11,978 bases of DNA, taken from positions 2,833,567 through 2,845,544 of the forward strand of contig CP070843.1 of the NCBI GenBank assembly GCA_020350905.1, given 5' to 3'. This DNA comes from Deltaproteobacteria bacterium (GTDB lineage: Bacteria > Desulfobacterota > Syntrophobacteria > BM002). Shown one piece after another: positions 5,831 to 11,978 of this stretch (position 1 is its first letter; each line of letters opens with the position of its first letter). The notes below the pieces were generated by a model. The model was given only the letters and a program-made list of their open reading frames with translations, was not told where the DNA came from and ran no database searches. The translations under genes and the position numbers were made by a program.

Positions 5831-6517
5831 TTATCCTGCCTCTCTGATGATATTCAGACTTTTCGGGCCGCAGTTAAACAAAAGGTCTATAACGGACAAT
5901 TTTGGTTCAAACGGGCCGTAGCACTGGGGATAGTGTGGGTGTCTGAAATCCTGAAAGAGGACGTTGATTTTGTGGCCAGAGAACATATCAAAATCCATAT
6001 ACTTGGCACCGTCTCTCCCGCTCAAATAAGCGACTCCCCCCAAAGTCTGGCATATTTTAACGAGACGCAAAGTAGGATCTTCGGTATCCACCTGAAGCGA
6101 TGAGGCTAGAACCAACTTGCGCTCAAGCCCCAATAGCTCCATGAGTAATTGAATACAGGCTACATTTACTTGGACCAGCGACTCATATGATTGCCTGTAG
6201 AACCCTTCAAAGCTTGCATAATACGTGTCAAGAAATGGGGCTTTACTATAGTTCGTTTTTAAAGCCTGCAATTGCTTCCTTTGCCAGTCCACCGTTTGAT
6301 TGACGCCCACCTCCTTAATCCGCTGGGGGAAGCGGTAGGTAACAGGGACGGTGAGCCACTGCCAACCATCAGCTGTTTTGATCCGGTTGCGATTTTGAAA
6401 TTCGTTTTTCTTGTATTGGACAGTGTCCAGCAGGCAGAAGACATCACAGCGATCCAGCTTGTCAAAATAACCGAGCCAGGGTAGATATTGGGGTTGATGG
6501 ATGGCTACAACCGTCAT
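5831..6517 (-). CDS. WbqC-family protein
   Basis: 228 residues, full family length. Begins MTVVAIHQPQYLPWLGYFDK, the signature N-terminus, followed by DTVQYKKNEFQNRNRIKT (31-48), the WLTVPV strand and a conserved C-terminal GPFEPKLSVIDLLFNCG. The family is named from O-antigen clusters and occurs with amino-sugar genes; a role in attaching an acyl or aminoacyl group to an amino sugar has been proposed, but to my knowledge its chemistry is not firmly established. ATG has a GGGAG site 12 bases upstream and lies 16 bases after the preceding glycosyltransferase. Directly followed by the deacetylase, so the pair could remove one N-substituent and install another; this is inference. Confidence 0.9.
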   Translation of the reverse strand: MTVVAIHQPQYLPWLGYFDKLDRCDVFCLLDTVQYKKNEFQNRNRIKTADGWQWLTVPVTYRFPQRIKEVGVNQTVDWQRKQLQALKTNYSKAPFLDTYYASFEGFYRQSYESLVQVNVACIQLLMELLGLERKLVLASSLQVDTEDPTLRLVKICQTLGGVAYLSGRDGAKYMDFDMFSGHKINVLFQDFRHPHYPQCYGPFEPKLSVIDLLFNCGPKSLNIIREAG

Positions 6518-6533
6518 GGAACAGCAAACTCCC

Positions 6534-7799
6534 TTATCCTTTAAGCCTATCCCCGTTTGTATCTAGCAAAAATCGGACCTGAGAGTCTCTATTCTGAGAG
6601 TATTTTTCTAAAAGCTCTGTGTAAAGAACATCGATTTGCTCCACCATTGCCTCAGCGCTGTAAGGACGACACATCTCGTTGCCGGCTTTTCCCATCCGCT
6701 TTCGTCTGGCACCATCTTGCAACAGCGCGGAAATGGCGTTTCCCAGAGCAGCAGTGTCGGCAGGGGGAACAAGGAGGCCATTTTCCCCATGTTTCACCAG
6801 ATCAGGAATGCCGCCGACCCGACTGGCTACGATGGGTAAACCTGTTGCCATGGCTTCCACCAAAACTCTGCCCATACCCTCATTCAGAGAGGGCAAGACA
6901 AAAATATCGAAATAACCCATGATCTCATCCACATCCTGGCGCCAACCCAGAAAGCGTACCTTGTAAGCTAACCCTAAGTTTTCCACCTGTTCTCTTAGCC
7001 TCATCTCTTCCTCACCCTTCTCATCTCCTTTGCCAACCAGCACGAGCAGACTATGAGGGTGTCGCTGCACGACTTCAGCCATGGCCTCCACCAGATAGGT
7101 GACTCCTTTAATGGGGATAAGCCACCCCACATATCCCACTACCAGGGAATCAGGTGAAATCCCTAATTCGTCTCTTTTTGGATTACTCTTCGTCGCACTT
7201 CGTTTGAAGCAATTCAGATCCACTCCGCTATGGATCACCGAGATGTTCTTAGACTTTGCCACGCCTAGGTTTACGTAGTCTTTACCCTCTTCTGGAGTGA
7301 GCGCAATGTGATGATGGGTGATTCTGCCGAGCAGTTTTTCCATCTGAAGAAATACCCTCGATAACGACCTACCGAAATGACCATAAAAAACGTGTCCGTG
7401 GGAGGTGTGGATGATGATTGGAACTCGTGCCAGCCAGGCCGCCAGCCGACCCAGAATCCCAGCCTTAGAAGTGTGGGTATGAACAAGATCTGGCCTCAAT
7501 CTGCGGAGAAGTCGAGAAATATGGATGAATGCTTTTATGTCATGTAAAGGAGAGATGCGCCGGACGAGTGAGGGAAAATCAATAACCTCGACTCCCCGTT
7601 TTTTGGCGGTTGTCAAGTGCTTGGTCACCAGTTGTGTTTCAGTCTCCGTCATGGCGGATTCGTGCGTGGAACCCTTGATCAGACTCACACTATGGCGCTG
7701 GGGATCATGGTTCAGGGCGGTGAGCAGAGTATTTTGGGCGGAACCGCCCATATCAAGGCGGGTAACGATATGAATTATTTTGATTTTTTTGCCTACCAA
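6534..7799 (-). CDS. GT4 family glycosyltransferase A
   Basis: 421 residues with a GT-B fold: N-terminal Rossmann half starting KIKIIHIVTRLDMGGSAQNT, with DLVHTHTSKAGILGR (104-118) and THSHGH-like TSHGHVFYG, then SVIHSGVDLNCF (187-198), VGYVGWLIPIKGVTYLVEAM (donor phosphate region) and the retaining GT4 EX7E motif E307/E315 in SLNEGMGRVLVEAM. A cytoplasmic, membrane-associated transferase of a sugar nucleotide to a lipid-linked glycan; sugar specificity is not predictable. The start is a TTG that overlaps the vapC stop by 7 bp, with no good ribosome site; the next in-frame ATG is inside the conserved GG motif, so it is too late. Expression is likely coupled to vapC translation. Confidence 0.92.
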   Translation of the reverse strand: MVGKKIKIIHIVTRLDMGGSAQNTLLTALNHDPQRHSVSLIKGSTHESAMTETETQLVTKHLTTAKKRGVEVIDFPSLVRRISPLHDIKAFIHISRLLRRLRPDLVHTHTSKAGILGRLAAWLARVPIIIHTSHGHVFYGHFGRSLSRVFLQMEKLLGRITHHHIALTPEEGKDYVNLGVAKSKNISVIHSGVDLNCFKRSATKSNPKRDELGISPDSLVVGYVGWLIPIKGVTYLVEAMAEVVQRHPHSLLVLVGKGDEKGEEEMRLREQVENLGLAYKVRFLGWRQDVDEIMGYFDIFVLPSLNEGMGRVLVEAMATGLPIVASRVGGIPDLVKHGENGLLVPPADTAALGNAISALLQDGARRKRMGKAGNEMCRPYSAEAMVEQIDVLYTELLEKYSQNRDSQVRFLLDTNGDRLKG

Positions 7800-8185
7800 A
7801 TAGTGTCCACGGTCAGGTAATCAAGAATTCTATCATCTGAGGTAACAAGAGGCATCCCAAGTACCCTGGAGGTGGCCACAATAATCTGATCTGCTGGATC
7901 CCGATGGAAATCTGGTAACTGCGTGCTTTCAACGGCAATCTCTGGTGAAAGTTCGGCGATGTAGATACCATACTCGCTGAGAGATCTCAGGATCCATGTT
8001 AACGTCGGTATTGAGAAAGAGATCCGTCCCTTTTCCACCAGTTTCGCTAGTTCCCAGCAGGAGATGGCTGATATCCATTTATGCCTTGCCTTTTGGATTG
8101 ACCGTTTAGCTCTGCCGGATAGAGAGTCGTTTTTCTGAATGCTTACCCAAATCCACACATGAGTATCCAGCAGCAGATCTTTCAC
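7793..8185 (-). CDS. vapC: VapC-type PIN-domain ribonuclease toxin
   Basis: 130 residues, typical for the LLLDTHVWIW subgroup of PIN toxins. Acidic catalytic residues are all present: D7 (LLLDTH), E45 (SCWELAKL), D96/D99 (FHRDPADQIIVATS) and D117/D118 (VTSDDRIL). VapC toxins cleave RNA, often tRNA or rRNA, when freed from the antitoxin. The start is GTG in a GTGA overlap with the antitoxin stop, preceded by GGAGGT six bases upstream. It sits in the middle of a polysaccharide operon, and its TAG overlaps the start of the next glycosyltransferase. It appears intact and potentially active. Confidence 0.93.
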   Translation of the reverse strand: MKDLLLDTHVWIWVSIQKNDSLSGRAKRSIQKARHKWISAISCWELAKLVEKGRISFSIPTLTWILRSLSEYGIYIAELSPEIAVESTQLPDFHRDPADQIIVATSRVLGMPLVTSDDRILDYLTVDTIW

Positions 8186-8406
8186 TTCAGGACCTCCCAG
8201 TCATCCTGGGCCACCGGTGCGAGAATATCTCCCAAGAATGTGACCGTTTCTTTTAGGGGAATATCCTTGTTTTCGTGGTTCACGGGCACGATTTCGGCGA
8301 TAGGCTTGCCATGCTTGGTGATGATGACCTTCTTTTTTTTGCGGCTGACCTCGTCCAGCACCGCTAGGCAGGTAGCCTTGAATTTAGACACAGACAGGGT
8401 TTCCAT
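8182..8406 (-). CDS. Phd/YefM-family antitoxin, partner of the PIN toxin
   Basis: 74 residues: METLSVSKFKATCLAVLDEV then KKVIITKHGKPIAEIVPV is the classic Phd/YefM N-terminal DNA-binding half (VSKFKA...L..V, then ITKHGKP.A), followed by an acidic toxin-neutralising tail ending DDWEVLK. It binds its own promoter as a repressor and neutralises the toxin by direct contact. ATG 8406 has an extended GGAGGAG site. The promoter and palindromic operator just upstream fit autoregulation. Overlaps vapC by 4 bp. Confidence 0.93.
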   Translation of the reverse strand: METLSVSKFKATCLAVLDEVSRKKKKVIITKHGKPIAEIVPVNHENKDIPLKETVTFLGDILAPVAQDDWEVLK

Positions 8407-8420
8407 CCTCTCCTCCGATT

Positions 8421-8452
8421 AATTGACTATGGTCAAATTACTATAGTCAATT
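8421..8452. promoter_or_regulatory. Probable autoregulatory operator of the toxin-antitoxin pair
   Basis: A perfect 10-bp inverted repeat, AATTGACTAT (8421-8430) and ATAGTCAATT (8443-8452), with a 12-base spacer that contains a third half-site, GTCAA (8432-8436). The right arm overlaps the candidate -10, so occupancy by antitoxin or complex should block transcription. Phd/VapC complexes typically bind such repeats. Confidence 0.7.
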
Positions 8453-8477
8453 TACTGCACCCCCTTTATATTGTCAA
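8449..8477 (-). promoter_or_regulatory. Sigma70-type promoter of the toxin-antitoxin pair
   Basis: Minus strand: consensus -35 TTGACA (8477..8472), 17-base spacer, -10 TAAATT (8454..8449, four of six matches). Transcription would start near 8442, inside the operator, about 35 bases before the antitoxin ATG. It may also drive the six glycan genes downstream. Confidence 0.6.
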
Positions 8478-8525
8478 CTACTCCCTTTATCGAGGCTGCA
8501 CAACAGCCCAGCGAATGCCTGGTTT

Positions 8526-8632
8526 TGTCATTCTGAGCCCTCCGGCAAGACCTGTCGACGAGCTCAGGTTGAGTCGCTCAGGACACACTCCGCGAAGAAT
8601 CTCTGCTGACCAATTTAACCATGAGATTCTTC
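8526..8632. repeat. Composite intergenic repeat with inverted repeats
   Basis: It begins with TGTCATTCTGAG, contains CCTGTCGACGAGCTCAGG (8551-8568) with CCTG/CAGG ends, then GCGAAGAATCTC. The last part forms a perfect 10-bp inverted repeat, GAAGAATCTC (8594-8603) and GAGATTCTTC (8623-8632). Sequences of the types GTCATTCTGAG...GAAGAATCTC and CCTGAGCTCGTCGA are familiar dispersed intergenic elements in several bacterial phyla. The final hairpin lies just beyond the stop of glycosyltransferase B and might aid 3' end formation, but there is no T run after it on the minus strand. Confidence 0.55.
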
Positions 8633-8645
8633 TTACATGTGACTG

Positions 8646-9899
8646 CTAAGCTTGTTGTAGAGTAATGTGGTAGAGGTTCTCCAGCATGGTGATGTGAGCG
8701 TCCCAAGAGAAATGATTTTCCGCAACCTTGCGGCACTTGCGTGAGATTTCATTATAGATCTCAGGGTTTGTTGCCCAACCCTGCATAGATTCAAGTATGA
8801 GTCTGGCCATGGAGTCAGGAGTAACGTCTGAAAAAAGGAACTCTGGCCCCATGTGGGCCAGGATTTCCTTGGTACCTCCCACCGGAGTGCCCAAAACCGG
8901 CAGACCTGACGCCAGTGCTTCCACGGTGACCAGGCCGAAACCCTCCAATTCCTTCGTTGGAAGAATGAAAAGATCTGCCATTTGGTAATAGTGAGGAAGT
9001 TTCTCATCCGCTATGTACCCCGTGAATTTTACGCTGTCTTCTGCCCCGACTTCTGTCGCCAGATTTTTGAGATCTTGGCTCAGAGGGCCTTCACCCCCCA
9101 CTATCAGACAAACATGAGTCTTGGTGTCCAGTATTTTTTTGAAAGCCAGAATAAGATTTTCCAGGCCCATGCGAGGCTCTAGGTTTCGAACCGTAAGGAG
9201 CGTAAAATGGCTGTTAGGAATACCAAGACGGTTGCGCAAAAATTGCTTGTCTTCATGAGGCCTGAAGCGATTCAAATCTACACCTGCGGGGATGACAGTT
9301 ATCTTCGCAGGTGATACCTTATACACCTTTTCTAGCTTTTCCCTTGTATATTCGCTCAATACTAAGATGTGATCTGATTTTCGGAGGGCTGCTTTTTCCG
9401 CCAGTTTTCTTCCGAGGAGCTCCATCCGATAAAACACCCAGTCTTTGGAGTTAGTGAGCGGAGAGAACTGACTAGCGTACTCCTGAAATGACAGGGAGTG
9501 GCAAGTATAGAAGGTAGGTATTCCATAGCTGGCCCGTGATGACAGGACACCCAAGGCAGAAAATGGCTGGTGAAAATTGATGATGTGAAAAGAGGAGTTT
9601 TTCTGAATGGAGCTGAACGAATGCCTGCAATCAGAAAAGATGGATCTTAAGAAGGGGTAAGGGAGTTTTTTCCGGAAACCATATCTCCACTCCTTAACCC
9701 CATCAATGGTCTCGCCCAGAGACGTATGGAACGGTAACCTGCGGGTTAAGAGATGAACCTCATGCCCCCTTCTAACCAGGCAAGCACATTGTTCGTACAA
9801 AACCTTCTCTGATCCGCTCGTCACACTGGCTATGGAGACGTCTGCAACGAAGAGGATATTCAATGATCGGTCCACTTGTTCAGGCCAATCTTTCCGCAA
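8646..9899 (-). CDS. GT4 family glycosyltransferase B
   Basis: 417 residues from TTG 9899 (409 from GTG 9875). GT-B fold: NILFVADVSIASVTSGSEKV with a glycine/serine loop near 29, FHIINFHQPFSALG, then HILVLSEYTREKL (177-189), TVIPAGVDLNRFRP (201-214), TVRNLEPRMGLENLILAF (236-253) and the EX7E pair E319/E327 in ELEGFGLVTVEAL. The usual R...KG donor-site pair is replaced here by R...RMG, a pattern seen in a GT4 subgroup. A TAG immediately precedes TTG 9899, so the start must be this TTG, GTG 9875 or TTG 9863; none has an ideal ribosome site. It lies 56 bp after glycosyltransferase C. Confidence 0.9.
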   Translation of the reverse strand: MRKDWPEQVDRSLNILFVADVSIASVTSGSEKVLYEQCACLVRRGHEVHLLTRRLPFHTSLGETIDGVKEWRYGFRKKLPYPFLRSIFSDCRHSFSSIQKNSSFHIINFHQPFSALGVLSSRASYGIPTFYTCHSLSFQEYASQFSPLTNSKDWVFYRMELLGRKLAEKAALRKSDHILVLSEYTREKLEKVYKVSPAKITVIPAGVDLNRFRPHEDKQFLRNRLGIPNSHFTLLTVRNLEPRMGLENLILAFKKILDTKTHVCLIVGGEGPLSQDLKNLATEVGAEDSVKFTGYIADEKLPHYYQMADLFILPTKELEGFGLVTVEALASGLPVLGTPVGGTKEILAHMGPEFLFSDVTPDSMARLILESMQGWATNPEIYNEISRKCRKVAENHFSWDAHITMLENLYHITLQQA

Positions 9900-9955
9900 C
9901 TATTTTGATCGGTCACCCCGATGCCGAAAGGGCGAGATCACTCTCTCCAATTCAC

Positions 9956-11113
9956 TCATTTCCGCGATATCGAGTTCAAAACTTTTTCATATACTATTTC
10001 AATATTATTGAGAGTATTCTTCAAATCAAACATTCGCTGAGCATCTTTTCGTGCTTCGCGCCCCATACGCTCTGCCCTCTTTTGATCATTTAAGACGCTG
10101 AGAATGGCTTCTGCCAATGCTTTGGGATCGGCAGGCGGCACCAGCAGACCTGTTAGGTTATTCCGTAACTGTTCCCTGACCCCATCAATGTTCGTGGCAA
10201 CAATCGGTCGTTTCATTGCCATAGCTTCAATGATTGTGCGGGGTAAACCCTCCAGGACCGAAGGAAGAACGAAAACGTTAAAAGTAGATAGTAGTCTGGC
10301 GACATCAAACCTTACTCCAGGAAACATACATACATGAGAAATGCCCAGAGATTCTGCTCGATGTTTTAAGTGAGTTTCTTCCGGACCATGACCAATGATG
10401 ACAAATCTGACCTGCTTTTTCTCGGAGTAAACAAGTTCGGCGGCTTTGAGAAAATGGGAAAGCCCTTTTTGATAAACGAGTCTGCCAATGGTTCCAATGA
10501 TGGGATAATTATCTTTGATGTCTAATGACCGGCGCACCCCCTCTGAGTCGTACAGATTCGGATCATATCGGTCAAGTTCTACACCGTTGTAGATGACAGA
10601 AACTTTTTCAGCAGGAATTCCGAGCTCTTCCACCAATCGATATTTCAAGCCTTTCGATACGGCAATGTATTGAGTAACATATTTTCCGGAGTAACGATCA
10701 GCTATTTTGTAAATAGTCTTTCTAAGAAAACCTACATCAAAACCTTCTACCAGCATTGCCACCGTGCAGACGACCGCTGTGGAAGATTGCCTTCTGCATG
10801 CCATCCTCGTAAAAAAATCCGCTCGGGCTCCCATACTGTGGACAATGTCGATACCATTTTCAGAGATTAATGTTGACAGATGGCCAATAGTCCCTAGATT
10901 TACTCTTCGATTCATATCCAAAGGGAAAAAAGCAACTCCAGCTGGGCTAACAATATCTTCCAGTTTACCGCCCGGATGGGCGGCAACAAAAGGTTGGAAC
11001 CGATCTCTGCTGATGTTAGTGGAGAGTTGCCCAAAACCTCTCTCACCTCCCCCAAAGGATCTATTTTCAACAACGTAGAGAACTCGAATTTTATTGGTGG
11101 AGAATTTCGCCAT
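9956..11113 (-). CDS. GT4 family glycosyltransferase C
   Basis: 385 residues from ATG 11113, giving MAKFSTNKIRVLYVVENRSF and then GGGERG, the glycine-rich donor-domain loop of GT4 enzymes. HSMGARADFFTRM, YIAVSKGLKYRLVEELGIP, VSVIYNGVELDRYDP, IIGTIGRLVYQKGLSHFLKA (with R211 and K216 contacting donor phosphates) and VLPSVLEGLPRTIIEAM with E288/E296 complete the family signature. Capsule- or O-antigen-type retaining transferase; sugar unknown. The start overlaps asnB by 23 bp without a strong ribosome site; ATG 11140 (nine residues longer) is an alternative. Tight overlap implies translational coupling with asnB. Confidence 0.92.
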   Translation of the reverse strand: MAKFSTNKIRVLYVVENRSFGGGERGFGQLSTNISRDRFQPFVAAHPGGKLEDIVSPAGVAFFPLDMNRRVNLGTIGHLSTLISENGIDIVHSMGARADFFTRMACRRQSSTAVVCTVAMLVEGFDVGFLRKTIYKIADRYSGKYVTQYIAVSKGLKYRLVEELGIPAEKVSVIYNGVELDRYDPNLYDSEGVRRSLDIKDNYPIIGTIGRLVYQKGLSHFLKAAELVYSEKKQVRFVIIGHGPEETHLKHRAESLGISHVCMFPGVRFDVARLLSTFNVFVLPSVLEGLPRTIIEAMAMKRPIVATNIDGVREQLRNNLTGLLVPPADPKALAEAILSVLNDQKRAERMGREARKDAQRMFDLKNTLNNIEIVYEKVLNSISRK

Positions 11114-11978
11114 CTTTGAAAAAGAGATCGAACCATACATGCAGCATAAGGATCATCCAAAAAAAACGTCCCCAATCCTTATGGTCACGCAGGTGGTCTT
11201 CAAACATTTTTTCCAGTTTATTTTTTTCAAGCATGTCCGCAATCAAACCATTGTCCGATATGGCATCCTGGCAGGCCTCTTTGAGCTCATCCTTTAGCCA
11301 TCGACCTATGGGAACGTCAAATCCTCTCTTTTTTCTTTTCAAGACGTGAGGCGGCAAAACGTCTTTTAATGCTTCTTTGAGGATATATTTCTTCTTCAAT
11401 CCCCGTAGTTTTAGATTGCCTGGGAGCCCCGCCACGTATGTTACAAGATGATGATCTAAGAGTGGGGAGCGGGCCTCTAAGCCATGGCTCATTGTGGCAA
11501 TATCGATCTTAAATAACAGATCATCCGGCAAATAAGTCTCGCGATCAACAGCCAACATTGTGTTAACGGCATCTCCATTGTAGTGCTTTTCGTAACACCT
11601 TAATAAATGAGCCAATGGGTTTCCGGTCCCAATCATGTCTTTGAAGTTGGGGTTTGTCAAAGAATCAACACACGGCAGGGGAATTACCAATCCTAGCTGA
11701 GCAAAAGCCGAAGCCGGAGATCCACCACTGAGTGCAAGTACTTCAGATAAACTTTTGGCTTTTCCCGCTCTCTTCTGATCGAGAATTCTGGAAAAAAAAC
11801 CACCGATGCTTGCCGGAATGGGCTGTAAGCTCCCCGCCAACATCCCCTGCACGTATTTCCCATAACCAGCAAAACTTTCGTCACCACCATCTCCGTTCAA
11901 CACAACCTTCACATGCTGACTGGCCATCTGGGCCACGTAGTATGAAGGTATGGTTGAGGGATCTGCAAAAGGCTCATC
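11091..11978 (-). CDS. asnB: Asparagine synthase (glutamine-hydrolysing)-type amidotransferase, C-terminal part
   Basis: The last 295 residues of a protein that continues beyond the right edge; the reading frame is open to position 11978 (DEPFADPSTIPSYYVAQMAS). It covers the second half of the synthetase domain: VVLNGDGGDESFAGYGKY, the DLLFKIDIATMSHGLEARSP segment, LKKKYILKEAL and RKKRGFDVPIGRWLKD. The N-terminal Ntn glutaminase domain and the ATP-binding SGG-DS loop are outside the window. AsnB paralogues are common in polysaccharide loci, where they are thought to amidate uronic acids or other glycan carboxylates rather than aspartate. The first gene of the visible operon; ends in TAA. Confidence 0.93.
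   Translation of the reverse strand, partial: DEPFADPSTIPSYYVAQMASQHVKVVLNGDGGDESFAGYGKYVQGMLAGSLQPIPASIGGFFSRILDQKRAGKAKSLSEVLALSGGSPASAFAQLGLVIPLPCVDSLTNPNFKDMIGTGNPLAHLLRCYEKHYNGDAVNTMLAVDRETYLPDDLLFKIDIATMSHGLEARSPLLDHHLVTYVAGLPGNLKLRGLKKKYILKEALKDVLPPHVLKRKKRGFDVPIGRWLKDELKEACQDAISDNGLIADMLEKNKLEKMFEDHLRDHKDWGRFFWMILMLHVWFDLFFKDGEILHQ

Noticed and set aside
6557..6922. 121-codon plus-strand reading frame opposite glycosyltransferase A
   Set aside because: Antisense shadow of a gene with full GT4 motifs; no family signature of its own.
8594..8632. Intrinsic terminator for glycosyltransferase B
   Set aside because: The 10-bp stem is perfect but has a 19-base loop, an AT-rich stem and no T run after it on the minus strand; better explained as part of a dispersed repeat.

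Overview
The window looks like chromosomal DNA from a Gram-negative bacterium with middling base composition (judged by eye, not computed). Intergenic sequence is rich in short palindromic and octamer-type repeats. That feel, together with an AEC carrier, a deoxyhypusine-synthase-like enzyme and a large glycan locus, would fit a deltaproteobacterial (Desulfobacterota-type) genome, but this taxonomic guess is inference.

Left edge (1 to about 200, minus strand). The last ten codons visible on the minus strand at 30..1 read MALYAGMDLH, which matches the start of IS110-family DEDD transposases (the D of MDLH being the first catalytic Asp). Directly upstream of that start lies a compact, almost fully paired three-way junction (33-110): an 11-bp perfect outer stem closing two hairpins. 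The outer stem contains the transposase Shine-Dalgarno. In IS110-group elements the non-coding end upstream of the recombinase encodes the bridge RNA (seekRNA) that guides recombination, so this is a candidate bridge RNA or a translation-control structure. It is the most interesting object here; the rest of the element lies outside the window.

207-2986, plus strand. An intergenic repeat region with a GC-rich hairpin, an AEC-family permease (481-1404), a 216-bp spacer, and a bacterial deoxyhypusine-synthase-like enzyme (1621-2712) with the catalytic lysine retained, probably a homospermidine or related polyamine enzyme. A convergent intergenic region follows, with a REP-like palindrome (2787-2856) and an octamer tandem repeat.

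2987-11978, minus strand. A surface-polysaccharide (O-antigen, capsule or exopolysaccharide) operon. In transcription order: AsnB-type amidotransferase (partial, enters from the right edge), GT4 glycosyltransferase C, GT4 glycosyltransferase B, a 239-bp gap with repeats, a Phd/VapC toxin-antitoxin pair with its own promoter and palindromic operator, GT4 glycosyltransferase A, a WbqC-family protein, a PIG-L deacetylase, a DegT/StrS PLP aminotransferase, and a WecA/MraY-type polyprenyl-phosphate sugar-1-phosphate transferase. From vapC to the end, genes overlap or are spaced by 0-16 bp, so the six downstream glycan genes are probably co-transcribed and could be fed by the toxin-antitoxin promoter. 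The working model is that the WecA homologue loads the first sugar on undecaprenyl phosphate, the GT4 enzymes extend it, DegT, PIG-L and WbqC make or remodel an amino sugar, and AsnB amidates a carboxyl group. No flippase, polymerase or sugar dehydratase is visible, so the locus continues to the right.
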